Source of the DNA: Sulfitobacter sp. D7
Lineage (GTDB): Bacteria > Pseudomonadota > Alphaproteobacteria > Rhodobacterales > Rhodobacteraceae
DNA: 64,000 nucleotides
Assembly (NCBI RefSeq): GCF_003611275.1
Contig: NZ_CP020694.1
Coordinates: forward strand, 868,001-932,000
Direction of reading: 5' to 3'
Shown: one piece after another, positions 52,408 through 61,809 of the stretch
Position numbering within the stretch: position 1 is the first letter of the stretch
Layout of the letters: every line of letters begins with the position of its first letter
Notes under the pieces: generated by a model
Seen by the model: the letters and a program-made list of their open reading frames with translations, nothing else
The model's database searches: none
What the model was told of the DNA's origin: nothing
Made by a program: the position numbers and the translations under genes

Positions 52408-53970
52408 ATGCTACACACCACTAAATTAACCGCAGCCGTTCTGGCGCTGGCACTGGCCGGGCCACTGGCCGCGCAGGATGGCGAACCAAAGTCCGGCGGC
52501 ACGCTCAACGTTGTGATCCAGCCCGAACCGCCCAGCCTGATGATCGGCCTTGTGCAGAACGGCCCGACACAGATGGTCGGCGGCGATATTTATGAAAGCC
52601 TGCTGCGCTATGATTTCGATCTGAAACCCGAAGGCCAATTGGCTGAATCTTGGGAGATTTCAGAGGACGGCAAGACCTATACCTTCAAGCTTCGCGAAGG
52701 CGTGGTTTTCCATGATGGAGAACCGTTCACCTCGGCGGATGTCGAATTCTCCATGGATAAGTTCCTGCGCGAAAGCCATTCGCGGATGCGCACCTATATG
52801 GAGCATGTCGAGAGCATCGAGACGCCCGACGATCACACGGTTGTCTTTAACCTAAAGCAGCCCTTCGGCCCCTTCATCGGTATCTTTGAGCCCGGCACCG
52901 CGCCGATGATCCCAAAGCACATCTACGAAGGCACGGATTTCGCCAACAATGAGGCGAACAACACGCCCATCGGCACCGGCCCGTTCAAGTTCGACGAATG
53001 GGAAAAGGGCAGCTTCATCCATCTGGTGAAGAACGAAGACTACTACATGGAGGGCAAGCCCTACGTCGACGAAGTCTATTACCACGTGATCCCCGATGCG
53101 GCCTCGCGCGCGGTGGCCTATGAGACCGGCAAGGTCGATGTGCTGCCCGGCGGCTCGGTCGAAAACTTCGACGTGGCGCGCATTCAGGCGATGGACAACA
53201 CCTGCATCACCGACAAAGGCTGGGAATACTTTGGCCCGCTGTCTTGGATGTGGGTGAACAACGACAACAAGCCGCTCGACGATGTGAAGGTGCGCAAGGC
53301 GATCATGCATGGCGTCGACCGCCAGTTCGCCAAGGACGCGCTGTGGAATGGTTTGGGCAAGGTCTCGACCGGACCCCTGTCGTCTTCCACACGGTTCTAT
53401 GATGGTGAGACACCGGACATCACCTTTGACCCGGAAAAGGCCAAGGCCCTGCTGGAAGAAAGCAGCTATGACGGCGAAACCATCCGCATTCTTGGTCTGC
53501 CTTATGGTGAGACTTGGCAGCGCTGGGCCGAAGCGGTCAAACAAAACCTGAGCGAGATCGGCATGACGACCGAGATTGTGCCCTCGGACGTAGCGGGTTG
53601 GAACCAGAAGGTCGCAGACCGCGACTATGATCTCGCCTTTACCTACCTCTACCAATACGGCGATCCCGCACTCGGCGTTTCGCGGACCTATATGGGCGAC
53701 AATGCCGCCCCCGGTTCGCCTTGGAATAACGTGGCAAGCTATCAAAACGCCGAGACGGACAAGCTGTTTGCCGAAGCGGCGCTGATGGCCAGCCCCGAAG
53801 AGCGCAAGGCGGCTTATAAGGAAATCCAAGACAAGATCGTCGAAGACGTGCCGAACATTTGGCTCTTGGAACTGGGTTTCCCCACGATCTACCGCTGTGA
53901 CGTCAAAAACCCTGTTAACACCGCCTTTGGCGTGAACGACGGTTTCCGCGACGTGTGGCTCGACAAGTAA
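52408..53970 (+). CDS. ABC transporter substrate-binding protein, family 5 (second system)
   Basis: A 520-residue binding protein with a Sec signal (LTAAVLALALAGPLAAQ). The mature start GEPKSGGTLNVVIQPEPPSL, YESLLRYDFDLKPEGQLAES and the long central region resemble DppA/OppA-like or opine-binding proteins. ATG 52408 follows GGGGA; an upstream ATG at 52396 is possible. It is the first gene after the GntR regulator and leads a four-gene importer followed by an SDR gene. It differs clearly from the binding protein at 40094 in signal type and sequence. Confidence 0.92.
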   Translation: MLHTTKLTAAVLALALAGPLAAQDGEPKSGGTLNVVIQPEPPSLMIGLVQNGPTQMVGGDIYESLLRYDFDLKPEGQLAESWEISEDGKTYTFKLREGVVFHDGEPFTSADVEFSMDKFLRESHSRMRTYMEHVESIETPDDHTVVFNLKQPFGPFIGIFEPGTAPMIPKHIYEGTDFANNEANNTPIGTGPFKFDEWEKGSFIHLVKNEDYYMEGKPYVDEVYYHVIPDAASRAVAYETGKVDVLPGGSVENFDVARIQAMDNTCITDKGWEYFGPLSWMWVNNDNKPLDDVKVRKAIMHGVDRQFAKDALWNGLGKVSTGPLSSSTRFYDGETPDITFDPEKAKALLEESSYDGETIRILGLPYGETWQRWAEAVKQNLSEIGMTTEIVPSDVAGWNQKVADRDYDLAFTYLYQYGDPALGVSRTYMGDNAAPGSPWNNVASYQNAETDKLFAEAALMASPEERKAAYKEIQDKIVEDVPNIWLLELGFPTIYRCDVKNPVNTAFGVNDGFRDVWLDK

Positions 53971-53990
53971 AAAAAGCGACAACGCTCAAG

Positions 53991-54016
53991 GCCCGAGCCG
54001 TTTCGGCGGCTCGGGC
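53991..54016 (+). terminator. Attenuator-like hairpin after the second binding protein
   Basis: GCCCGAGCCG and CGGCTCGGGC form a perfect 10-bp stem with a TTTCGG loop, 21 bp after the stop and 30 bp before the permease. It mirrors the hairpin at 41680-41703 in the first operon. Confidence 0.65.
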
Positions 54017-54045
54017 GGATCTTAGAACAACACGGGGCGGATAGC

Positions 54046-55017
54046 GTGATACGTTTCATATTGGGCAGGTTGGTCAAGGCGGTGTTTATCCTGCTGGCGA
54101 TCCTTGTCTTCAATTTCCTGCTGATCCATGCGGCACCGGGTGACCCTGCGGCGGTCATGGCGGGCGAAGCCGGGGCGGCGGATGAGAAATTCCTTGCAGA
54201 TCTGCGGGCGCGTTTCGGGCTGGACCAACCGCTCTACATGCAGCTTTGGCTCTATATCAAAGGCGCGGTGCAGCTTGATCTGGGCTATTCCTTCCGCCAG
54301 CAGATGCCGGTGGCCGAGATGATCGGCGACCGTCTGCCAGCGACGCTTTTGCTGACCGGCGTGGCCTTTGTGCTGTCGCTGGTCTTGGGTGTGACCGCCG
54401 GTGTCGCGGCCTCGGCCCGGCAGGGGCGGTGGGGTGACACGCTTATTTCGACCTTCGCGCTGCTGTTTTATGCCACGCCGCTGTTCTGGGTGGCGCTGAT
54501 GGCGACGCTGGTGTTTTCAGTCTGGCTCGAATGGTTGCCGGGCTTTGGCTACTCGACCATTGGCGCGGGCTATACCGGTATGGCCCATGTGCTGGACGTG
54601 GCCAAACACCTCGTCCTCCCGGCCTCTACCTTGGGGCTGTTCTTTACCGCGATTTATATGCGCATGACGCGAGCTTCGATGCTGGAAGTGTCGCGGCTCG
54701 ATTTCGTCAAAACCGCCCGTGCCAAGGGGCTGACCCGCGGCGTGATCCAGCGGCGCCACATCCTGCGCAACGCGCTTTTGCCGGTCATCACGCTGGCCGG
54801 GCTTCAGGCGGGGCAGATCTTTGGCGGGGCGATCCTGACCGAGACCGTCTTTGCATGGCCCGGCATCGGGCGGCTGATGTTCGAGGCGATCAACCAGCGA
54901 GATTACAACGTGATCCTTGGGGTCTTTTACATCTCGGCGGCCATGGTGCTGCTGTTCAACCTGATCACGGATGTCATCTATGTCATTGTTGATCCGCGGA
55001 TAAGGCTGACAACATGA
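54046..55017 (+). CDS. ABC transporter permease, DppB type (second system)
   Basis: A 323-residue permease with six helices. Features include LLIHAAPGDPAAVMAGEAGA, and ATPase contact loop ARAKGLTRGVIQRRHILRNA. The start is GTG 54046 behind GGGGCGGA. The DppC-type gene overlaps its stop by 4 nt. It forms the translocation channel with that partner. Confidence 0.92.
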   Translation: MIRFILGRLVKAVFILLAILVFNFLLIHAAPGDPAAVMAGEAGAADEKFLADLRARFGLDQPLYMQLWLYIKGAVQLDLGYSFRQQMPVAEMIGDRLPATLLLTGVAFVLSLVLGVTAGVAASARQGRWGDTLISTFALLFYATPLFWVALMATLVFSVWLEWLPGFGYSTIGAGYTGMAHVLDVAKHLVLPASTLGLFFTAIYMRMTRASMLEVSRLDFVKTARAKGLTRGVIQRRHILRNALLPVITLAGLQAGQIFGGAILTETVFAWPGIGRLMFEAINQRDYNVILGVFYISAAMVLLFNLITDVIYVIVDPRIRLTT

Positions 55018-55853
55018 TGAGCTTTTGGAAACGTTTTAGCTATAACCGGGGCGCGGTCATTGGTCTGGTCATCCTGACCTTCGTCGTGGCCGCTGCCATC
55101 CTCGCGCCCATCCTTTTCCCGCAAAGCCCGTGGAAAATGGTGCAGCGTCCCTTCCTGCCGCCGTTTACCCAAGACGGGCTGATGTTGGGCACAGATGCGC
55201 TTGGCCGCAATGTGCTGGCAGGGCTGGCCCATGGCGCTTATGTGAGCCTGCTGGTCGGGCTGGTCTCGACCATCGTGGCGTTGGCCATCGGGGTGCCGGT
55301 CGGAGCGGCGGCGGGGTATTTCGCGGGGCGGATTGATGATGCGCTCATGCGCTTTACCGAGTTCTTTCAGACCATCCCCAGCTTCGCCTTGGCGATCGTG
55401 CTCTTGGCGATCTTTCAGCCCAGCCTGACTTTCGTGATCATCGCGATCTCCATCGTGTCATGGCCCCCGGTGGCGCGTCTGGTGCGGGGCGAGGTGCTGT
55501 CGCTCAGAACCCGCGAGTTTGTCGAGGCGGCAAGCCTGTCGGGCCTCGGCAACCTTCAGATCATCACCCGCCACATCCTGCCCAACGCGCTGCCGCCCAT
55601 TATCGTGCTGGCCTCGCTCATGGTGGCGCAGGCGATCTTGCTGGAAAGCTCGCTGTCCTTTCTGGGGCTGGGCGATCCGAACATCATGTCTTGGGGCTAT
55701 ATGATCGGGGCCGCGCGGACTGTGATCCGCACCGCATGGTGGCTGTCGTTCCTGCCGGGGATGGCGATCCTTTTGACCGTGCTGGCGCTGAACCTGATCG
55801 GCGAGGGCCTGAACGACGCGCTGAACCCGCGATTGACGAGGAAATCCGAATGA
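55014..55853 (+). CDS. ABC transporter permease, DppC type (second system)
   Basis: A 279-residue permease overlapping the previous gene by ATGA. It shows LGTDALGRNVLAGLAHGAY and the contact loop AASLSGLGNLQIITRHILPN with LEGLSSLSFLGLGD-like sequence (LESSLSFLGLGDPNIMSWG) after it. Six helices are apparent. Its stop overlaps the ATPase start by 4 nt, so three genes are coupled in a row. Confidence 0.92.
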   Translation: MMSFWKRFSYNRGAVIGLVILTFVVAAAILAPILFPQSPWKMVQRPFLPPFTQDGLMLGTDALGRNVLAGLAHGAYVSLLVGLVSTIVALAIGVPVGAAAGYFAGRIDDALMRFTEFFQTIPSFALAIVLLAIFQPSLTFVIIAISIVSWPPVARLVRGEVLSLRTREFVEAASLSGLGNLQIITRHILPNALPPIIVLASLMVAQAILLESSLSFLGLGDPNIMSWGYMIGAARTVIRTAWWLSFLPGMAILLTVLALNLIGEGLNDALNPRLTRKSE

Positions 55854-57472
55854 CCCTGCTTAGCATCCGTGATCTGTCTATCGCTTTGCCCGTGGGGGCG
55901 GACCGGCTCTATGCCGCCAAAGACATCAACTTTGACCTCGCACCGGGGGAGATCCTCTGCATCGTTGGCGAAAGCGGGTCGGGCAAATCCATGTCGGCCA
56001 ATGCGGTGATGGGGCTGCTGCCGCAAGGTGTTGAACCCGACAAGGGCAGCATCACCTTTGACGGCCAGTCGATCCTCGGCCTGTCTGAGAAAGAGATGTT
56101 GAAGCTGCGCGGCAGCCGCATTTCGATGATCTTTCAGGAACCCCTCAGCGCGCTGAACCCGCTGATGCGGATCGGCGCGCAGATCGCTGAGGTGTTTGAG
56201 GCGCATGGCGCGCTCAACAGCTCGGAACGGCGTGCGCGGGCGTTGAAACTGTTGGAGGAGGTCGGCATTCCCGACCCGCGAGCGGCGATCCGGGCCTATC
56301 CCTTCCAACTGTCGGGCGGGCAGCGGCAGCGGGTGATGATCGCGATGGCCTTGGCGCTGGAGCCTGATATCCTGATCGCGGATGAGCCGACGACGGCGCT
56401 TGATGTTACCACCCAAGCGCAGATCCTCACGCTGATCGAAGACCTGCGCCGCAAGCGTGGCATGGCGGTCATTTTCATCACTCATGACTTTGGCGTGGTG
56501 GCCGATATCGCCGACCGGGTCATCGTCATGAAAAAGGGCGAAATCGTCGAAGCTGGTCCGGCCCAAGAGGTGCTGCTGAAACCCCAGCACCCCTACACCC
56601 GCGCCCTGATCGACGCGATCCCCCGGCTGACCCAGACCGACGCGCCCAAGCAGGTAGAGCGCGCGCCGCTGCTCAAGGTCGAAGGGCTGCAAAAGACCTT
56701 TTCGACCGGCTCTGGCACGCTCTTTGGCAAGCGCCGCGTGGTGAAAGCCGTGCAAGACGTGAGCTTTGAGCTCTACGCAGGTGAAACCATCGGCATCGTC
56801 GGAGAATCCGGTTCGGGCAAATCCACCGTCGGGCGTTGTCTGGTGCGTCTGCTCGATCCAGATGGGGGTCGGGTGCTGATGGATGACGTCGACATCGCCC
56901 ATATGTCCGGCGCGGAATTGCGCGCGCAGCGGCGCAAGTTGCAGATGATCTTTCAAGACCCGTTCTCGTCGCTCAACCCGCGCGCCCGTGTCTCGCGTAT
57001 CCTGACCGAAGGGCTGATCGCCTATGACACGCCGGTTAAAGAGGCAAAGGCCAAGGCGCGTGAACTGCTCGAGCTCGTCGGACTAGATGAAAGCGCGATG
57101 AAACGTTTCCCGCATGAGTTTTCAGGCGGGCAGCGGCAGCGTATCGGCATCGCCCGCGCGCTGGCGCTAGAGCCGTCGATCATCATCGCGGATGAGGCCG
57201 TCTCGGCGCTCGATGTATCCATTCAGGCGCAGGTGCTTGATCTGCTGGCCGAGTTGAAGACCCGGCTGAACCTATCAATGCTCTTTATCACCCACGACCT
57301 GCGGGTCGCGGCGCGGATCTGCGACCGGATCATCGTCATGCAAAAGGGCCAGATCGTCGAAGCCGGGCCGGTCAGCAAAGTGTTGCACGATCCCGATACC
57401 GCCTATACGCGCAGCCTGCTCGACGCTATTCCGGGGCAGGATTATGAACGCGCGCTGGCGGCTGCCGACTAG
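55850..57472 (+). CDS. ABC transporter ATP-binding protein, DppD-DppF fusion (second system)
   Basis: A 540-residue double ATPase. Start 55850 is fixed by the ATGA overlap with the permease. Walker [10 protein letters not shown] and GESGSGKST. Signature: LSGGQRQRV and FSGGQRQRI. Walker [12 protein letters not shown] and [11 protein letters not shown]. It parallels the fusion at 43544-45160, so both flanking importers share this rarer layout. Confidence 0.95.
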   Translation: MTLLSIRDLSIALPVGADRLYAAKDINFDLAPGEILCIVGESGSGKSMSANAVMGLLPQGVEPDKGSITFDGQSILGLSEKEMLKLRGSRISMIFQEPLSALNPLMRIGAQIAEVFEAHGALNSSERRARALKLLEEVGIPDPRAAIRAYPFQLSGGQRQRVMIAMALALEPDILIADEPTTALDVTTQAQILTLIEDLRRKRGMAVIFITHDFGVVADIADRVIVMKKGEIVEAGPAQEVLLKPQHPYTRALIDAIPRLTQTDAPKQVERAPLLKVEGLQKTFSTGSGTLFGKRRVVKAVQDVSFELYAGETIGIVGESGSGKSTVGRCLVRLLDPDGGRVLMDDVDIAHMSGAELRAQRRKLQMIFQDPFSSLNPRARVSRILTEGLIAYDTPVKEAKAKARELLELVGLDESAMKRFPHEFSGGQRQRIGIARALALEPSIIIADEAVSALDVSIQAQVLDLLAELKTRLNLSMLFITHDLRVAARICDRIIVMQKGQIVEAGPVSKVLHDPDTAYTRSLLDAIPGQDYERALAAAD

Positions 57473-57490
57473 GGCGCTATTTCAGGCGTT

Positions 57491-58258
57491 ATGCCAGATT
57501 TGGATCAAGCGATGGATACTGCGGTTCACGACCAAAAGACGCTGCTTTTGACAGGGGCGAGCCGGGGCATCGGACATGCCACGGCCAAGGCTTTCGCGGG
57601 CAAGGGCTGGCGGGTGATCGGTTGCTCGCGTCAGGCATTCTCGCCCGAATGCCCTTGGCCCGGTGGGGCGCAGGATCATGTGCAGGTCGATCTCAGCGAC
57701 CCGAACCAGACGATTGAGGCGGTCGCGCAGGTCAAGCGGCTGCTGAACGGTAACCCGCTGCATGCGCTGGTCAACAATGCAGGCATTTCGCCAAAGGGTG
57801 AAGATGGCGCGCGGCTCAGCACGCTCGACACCGATCTGCGGACGTGGGGGCAGGTGTTTCATGTGAATTTCTTTGCCTCCGTGGTGCTGGCGCGGGGGCT
57901 TCAGGATGAACTCTCTGCCGGGCGCGGATCGGTGGTGAATGTGACCTCTATCGCCGGGTCGCGGGTGCATCCCTTCGCCGGGGCGGCCTATGCCACTTCA
58001 AAGGCGGCGCTTGCTGCGCTGACCCGTGAGATGGCCCATGATTTTGGCCCCCTCGGCGTGCGGGTCAACGCAATCGCACCGGGCGAGGTGGAGACGGCAA
58101 TCCTGAGCGAAGGTACCGATAAGATCGTGCGCAGCATTCCCATGCGCCGCCTTGGCCAGCCCGAAGAAGTTGCGCGGGCGATCTATTTTCTATGCAGCGA
58201 AGAAAGCTCTTATGTCTCGGGTACCGAGATTGAGATCAATGGCGGGCAGCACGTCTAA
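57491..58258 (+). CDS. SDR family oxidoreductase at the end of the second ABC operon
   Basis: A 255-residue classical short-chain dehydrogenase. Cofactor loop TGASRGIGHA, then VNNAGISPKG, catalytic SIAGS and YATSKAALA, and C-terminal SSYVSGTEIEINGGQHV. It follows the ATPase by 18 bp and so is probably in the same transcript. It could oxidise or reduce a carbonyl or hydroxyl intermediate from the operon's substrate, for instance an aldehyde made by the phospho-lyase. Substrate unknown. Confidence 0.92.
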   Translation: MPDLDQAMDTAVHDQKTLLLTGASRGIGHATAKAFAGKGWRVIGCSRQAFSPECPWPGGAQDHVQVDLSDPNQTIEAVAQVKRLLNGNPLHALVNNAGISPKGEDGARLSTLDTDLRTWGQVFHVNFFASVVLARGLQDELSAGRGSVVNVTSIAGSRVHPFAGAAYATSKAALAALTREMAHDFGPLGVRVNAIAPGEVETAILSEGTDKIVRSIPMRRLGQPEEVARAIYFLCSEESSYVSGTEIEINGGQHV

Positions 58259-58441
58259 GACGCGCGCAGGAGCTACCCTAAGGCCGGGATCTGCGCGCGG
58301 GTGCCCGGTCTGACAATTCCGTGATCGGGGCAGTCTGCGGCTGTCATTGCCGGGCATTAGACCTATGTACAGCCCCTCACGTCAGGGCAGCTATACGCGC
58401 GCTCACCTCAGGCAAAGCATACCCCAAGGGACAATCACTTC

Positions 58442-58912
58442 ATGATAAAATTCGAATTGAACGGGCGGCAGATCTCTGTCGACGCAGACCCGGACATGCC
58501 CCTGTTGTGGGCGATCCGCGATGAAATCGGTCTTACCGGCACCAAGTTTGGCTGCGGCATCGGTGCCTGCGGCGCTTGTACCGTGCATATCGACGGCACC
58601 GCCACACGGTCCTGCATCACCTATCTCGGGGATGTAGAGGGCCTGTCGGTTACCACCATCGAAGGGCTGGACGAGAAGGGCAATCACCCCGTTCAAGAAG
58701 CGTGGCGCAACTTGCGCGTGCCGCAATGCGGCTACTGCCAGTCGGGTCAGATCATGCAGGCGGCGTCGCTGTTGCAAGACACGCCGAACCCCAGCGACGA
58801 AGACATCGACGCGGTGATGACCGGCAACCTTTGCCGCTGCATGACCTATCCCCGTATTCGCCAAGCCGTGCGCGACGCCGCCACCGCAATGGGAGGCTCC
58901 GACAATGGCTAA
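58442..58912 (+). CDS. (2Fe-2S) subunit of a molybdenum hydroxylase, IorA type
   Basis: A 156-residue iron-sulfur subunit. The plant-type ferredoxin cluster is in [15 protein letters not shown] with a further Cys in TRSCITYLG; the second is in CGYCQSGQ and GNLCRCMTY. It overlaps the large subunit by 8 bp. IorA-type proteins pass electrons from the molybdenum centre to an acceptor such as a cytochrome; no FAD subunit is present. GGGAC lies upstream of the ATG. Confidence 0.93.
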   Translation: MIKFELNGRQISVDADPDMPLLWAIRDEIGLTGTKFGCGIGACGACTVHIDGTATRSCITYLGDVEGLSVTTIEGLDEKGNHPVQEAWRNLRVPQCGYCQSGQIMQAASLLQDTPNPSDEDIDAVMTGNLCRCMTYPRIRQAVRDAATAMGGSDNG

Positions 58913-61217
58913 TCTGATGTCCCGCCTGAAAGGCTCCGACAATCAATCGCAAATGACCCGCCGTGGGTTTCTGGTGTCCATGACCGCCGCTGGCGTTGCC
59001 TTTGGCTTCCCACAGGCGTCGAACGCCGCGATGAACCCCGCTGTGGCAGATGGCACACCGATCATGCCAAACGGCCAGCCGTTCGAGCCGTCGATGTGGT
59101 ATTGGATCGACGCCGACGGTCAGGTCAACGTCAACATCATCCGCGCCGAAATGGGCCAGCACGTCGGCACCGCCATCGCGCGTATTCTGGCCGATGAGCT
59201 GGAAGTCGCGTGGGAAGATGTGCACATCACCCATGTGGATTCAGCCGAGAAATGGGGCCTGATGGTCACCGGCGGCAGCTGGTCGATCTGGCAAAGCTGG
59301 TCGGTTTACCGTCAGGCAGGCGCTGCCGGGCGGACTGCGCTGATCGAAGCGGCGGCGGCCAAGTGGGGCGTTGATGCCTCTGGCCTGACCGCACGCGACG
59401 GTGCTGTGACCGATGGCACGCAAAGCATCAGCTACGGCGATCTGGTGGCCGAAGGGCTCGACCGGAGCTTTACCGAAGACGAATTGGCAGCCCTGCCGTT
59501 GAAACCCCATGCCGATCTGCGCCTTGTGGGCCAAGACGTGCATCCTCTTGATCTGGATACGAAGACCACCGGTCAGGCGATCTATGGCTTGGATGCCAAG
59601 GTCGATGGCATGGTCTACGGCGTGCCGATGCTGCCGCCGACGCGCTATGGCTCCAAGGTCAATTCAGTCGATGACAGCGCCGCGAAAGAGGTCAATGGCT
59701 ACCTTGAGACCGTGGTGCTGGATGACCCTTCGGGCACCGTGCCGGGCTGGGTTGTGGTGCTGGGCAAAACGCTCCACGCCGCGCGGATGGCCACCTATGA
59801 GATCAGCGTCGATTGGACCGCAGGCGAAACGGCTGATGTGTCCGAGGATGACATTCAAGCCCGCTCGCGCGAGTTGATCGGAAGCGATGCCGGGTCGATC
59901 CTGCACACTGAACAGCCCGAAACCAGCGCCGTTTTCGACGCCGCTGCCGAGACGCTTGAGGCCGAGTACACCACGCAATCCGTGCTGCACTTCCAGATGG
60001 AGCCAGTGAACGCGACCGTCTTCCAGAACGCCGATGGCGTCTGGGAAACTCACGCGGGCAACCAGTGGCAGTCGTTGATCCTGCCGACGCTGGCCGTCGC
60101 GTTGGAGGTGCCCGCCGATAAGATCGTGATGCGCAGCTACATGCTGGGCGGGGGCTTTGGCCGCCGGTTGAACGGTGACTATATCGTGCCTGCAGCGCTG
60201 GCGTCCAAGGCTGTGGGCAAGCCCGTGAAACTGGTCTTCTCCCGCGAGGAAGACGCCCAGTTTGACAGCATTCGCTCGCCTTCGGTGCAGAAATTGCGCA
60301 TGGCGTTTGACGATGGCAAAGCCGTCACGGGCATGGAACACCACGCCGCCGCCGGTTGGCCGACACAGGTGATGGCACCGGGTTTCATGCCCAAAGGTGT
60401 CAACGAAGAACCCTATGATCCCTTTGCCATCGACGGTGCGGATCACTGGTACAGCGTGGGCGCGCACCGCGTGCGGGCGATCTCCAACGATCTGGCGAAT
60501 GCGACCTTCCGTCCCGGTTGGCTGCGCTCGGTCGGGCCGGGCTGGACCAACTTTGCTGTCGAAAGCTTCATGGACGAGGCCGCGCATAAGGTCGATGCCG
60601 ATCCGTTGCAGTTCCGTTTGGATCACCTGAAGGCCGAAGGCATCAACGCGGGCTCTGCGCCCAATGCGGTTGGCGGTGCGTCGCGTCAGGCGGCTGTCTT
60701 GCAGCGCGTGGCCGAGATGTCAGGCTACGGCAAGACCGACTTGCCTGAGGGCACGGCAATCGGGATCGCCACCACCTTTGGTCAGTCGCGGACCATGCCA
60801 ACTTGGACCGCAGCCGCGGTCAAACTGGCGGTGGATGCCGAAACGGGCGAGGTCGCTGTCGAGAAGATGTGGCTGGCCTTCGATTGTGGCACCGTGGTCG
60901 ACCCCGACGGGGCGCGCGCGCAATGCGAAGGCGCGGCGCTCTGGGGCCTGTCCATGGCTCTGCATGAGGGCACGCGGATCGAAGACGGCAATGTCGTTGA
61001 TCTCAACCTCGGGTCTTATACGCCGTTGCGGATGGTTGATGTGCCGGACATCGAAGTGGCCTTTGTCGAGAGCACGGAAGCGCCCGTCGGTCTTGGCGAG
61101 CCGGGCACCACAGTCATCGCGCCGGCGGTTGCCAACGCGATCTTCAACGCCACCGGGGCGCGGGTACGGCATCTGCCGATCACCGCTGATGCGGTCCTCG
61201 CGGCGCTGGAAAGCTGA
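58905..61217 (+). CDS. Molybdopterin-binding subunit, IorB/aldehyde dehydrogenase type
   Basis: A 770-residue large subunit with a Tat signal near the start ([18 protein letters not shown]), so the IorAB pair is exported folded, unlike the XdhB at 645-2963. Cofactor motifs are [32 protein letters not shown], and [16 protein letters not shown] near the C-terminus with the active-site Glu. Members hydroxylate N-heterocycles such as isoquinoline or oxidise aldehydes; sequence alone does not fix the substrate. No XdhC-like accessory gene is adjacent. A terminator follows. Confidence 0.92.
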   Translation: MANLMSRLKGSDNQSQMTRRGFLVSMTAAGVAFGFPQASNAAMNPAVADGTPIMPNGQPFEPSMWYWIDADGQVNVNIIRAEMGQHVGTAIARILADELEVAWEDVHITHVDSAEKWGLMVTGGSWSIWQSWSVYRQAGAAGRTALIEAAAAKWGVDASGLTARDGAVTDGTQSISYGDLVAEGLDRSFTEDELAALPLKPHADLRLVGQDVHPLDLDTKTTGQAIYGLDAKVDGMVYGVPMLPPTRYGSKVNSVDDSAAKEVNGYLETVVLDDPSGTVPGWVVVLGKTLHAARMATYEISVDWTAGETADVSEDDIQARSRELIGSDAGSILHTEQPETSAVFDAAAETLEAEYTTQSVLHFQMEPVNATVFQNADGVWETHAGNQWQSLILPTLAVALEVPADKIVMRSYMLGGGFGRRLNGDYIVPAALASKAVGKPVKLVFSREEDAQFDSIRSPSVQKLRMAFDDGKAVTGMEHHAAAGWPTQVMAPGFMPKGVNEEPYDPFAIDGADHWYSVGAHRVRAISNDLANATFRPGWLRSVGPGWTNFAVESFMDEAAHKVDADPLQFRLDHLKAEGINAGSAPNAVGGASRQAAVLQRVAEMSGYGKTDLPEGTAIGIATTFGQSRTMPTWTAAAVKLAVDAETGEVAVEKMWLAFDCGTVVDPDGARAQCEGAALWGLSMALHEGTRIEDGNVVDLNLGSYTPLRMVDVPDIEVAFVESTEAPVGLGEPGTTVIAPAVANAIFNATGARVRHLPITADAVLAALES

Positions 61218-61225
61218 TACCAAGA

Positions 61226-61251
61226 GACGGGCGCGACATGCCGCGCCCGTC
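61226..61251 (+). terminator. Terminator after the IorAB pair
   Basis: GACGGGCGCG pairs perfectly with CGCGCCCGTC around ACATGC and is followed by TTTCATCTT, 8 bp after the stop. It should separate the molybdoenzyme from the polysaccharide genes. Confidence 0.8.
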
Positions 61252-61461
61252 TTTCATCTTGGCCGGGGGCGTCGTCGTCTTGAGCGGGGGGTGCATTCGG
61301 CGGGCAGCACAGAGACTGCCCAAATTCAACGGCCCAAATTTTGCGCGTTCTCTCTTAAAAACGTGGGGATTTACCCTCCACGCCATAATTCTGACAGGTT
61401 TCGAACAATAATCTAAACGCGCGATCTATGCCCGGTTGCGGGCTGGTACGAAGGACAATCT

Positions 61462-61797
61462 GTGGCACCTACCGAGACATATGAGCAGCGCGTTGCCGCC
61501 ACGCGAAAACGCTTTATCGAAGGGATCCCGGATCGCCTGCAGGCCGTCTCTGACGCACTGCGCGAGACGGACGGGGCCGATCCGCGCGAGACGAAAGCGC
61601 GCAAGGTCCACCGCATGCTGCACGATCTGGCCGGGAACGCCGCGATGCTGGAATACCTTAAGATTGAAGATTGTCTGCGCAAGGGGCTGCGCGTCGCCGA
61701 AGATGCCGATGAGTCCTCTTCGCCCTTGTCAGCCGATGATGTTCGTATAATTGAGACGGCTCTGGCCGATGCCAATAGCGTCGTCGAAAATATCTAA
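61462..61797 (+). CDS. Hpt-like protein at the head of an exopolysaccharide operon
   Basis: A 111-residue helical protein starting at GTG 61462 behind AAGGA. It resembles a histidine phosphotransfer domain: VHRMLHDLAGNAAMLEYLKI has the His (H54) and the L-x-G-x-A pattern around it. It ends 12 bp before the BcsB-like gene. A phosphorelay input to polysaccharide synthesis is a reasonable idea. A small hairpin (CGTGG/CCACG, 61362-61382) lies upstream. Identification as Hpt is from motif and size only. Confidence 0.7.
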   Translation: MAPTETYEQRVAATRKRFIEGIPDRLQAVSDALRETDGADPRETKARKVHRMLHDLAGNAAMLEYLKIEDCLRKGLRVAEDADESSSPLSADDVRIIETALADANSVVENI

Positions 61798-61809
61798 GAA
61801 AGCCTTTCC

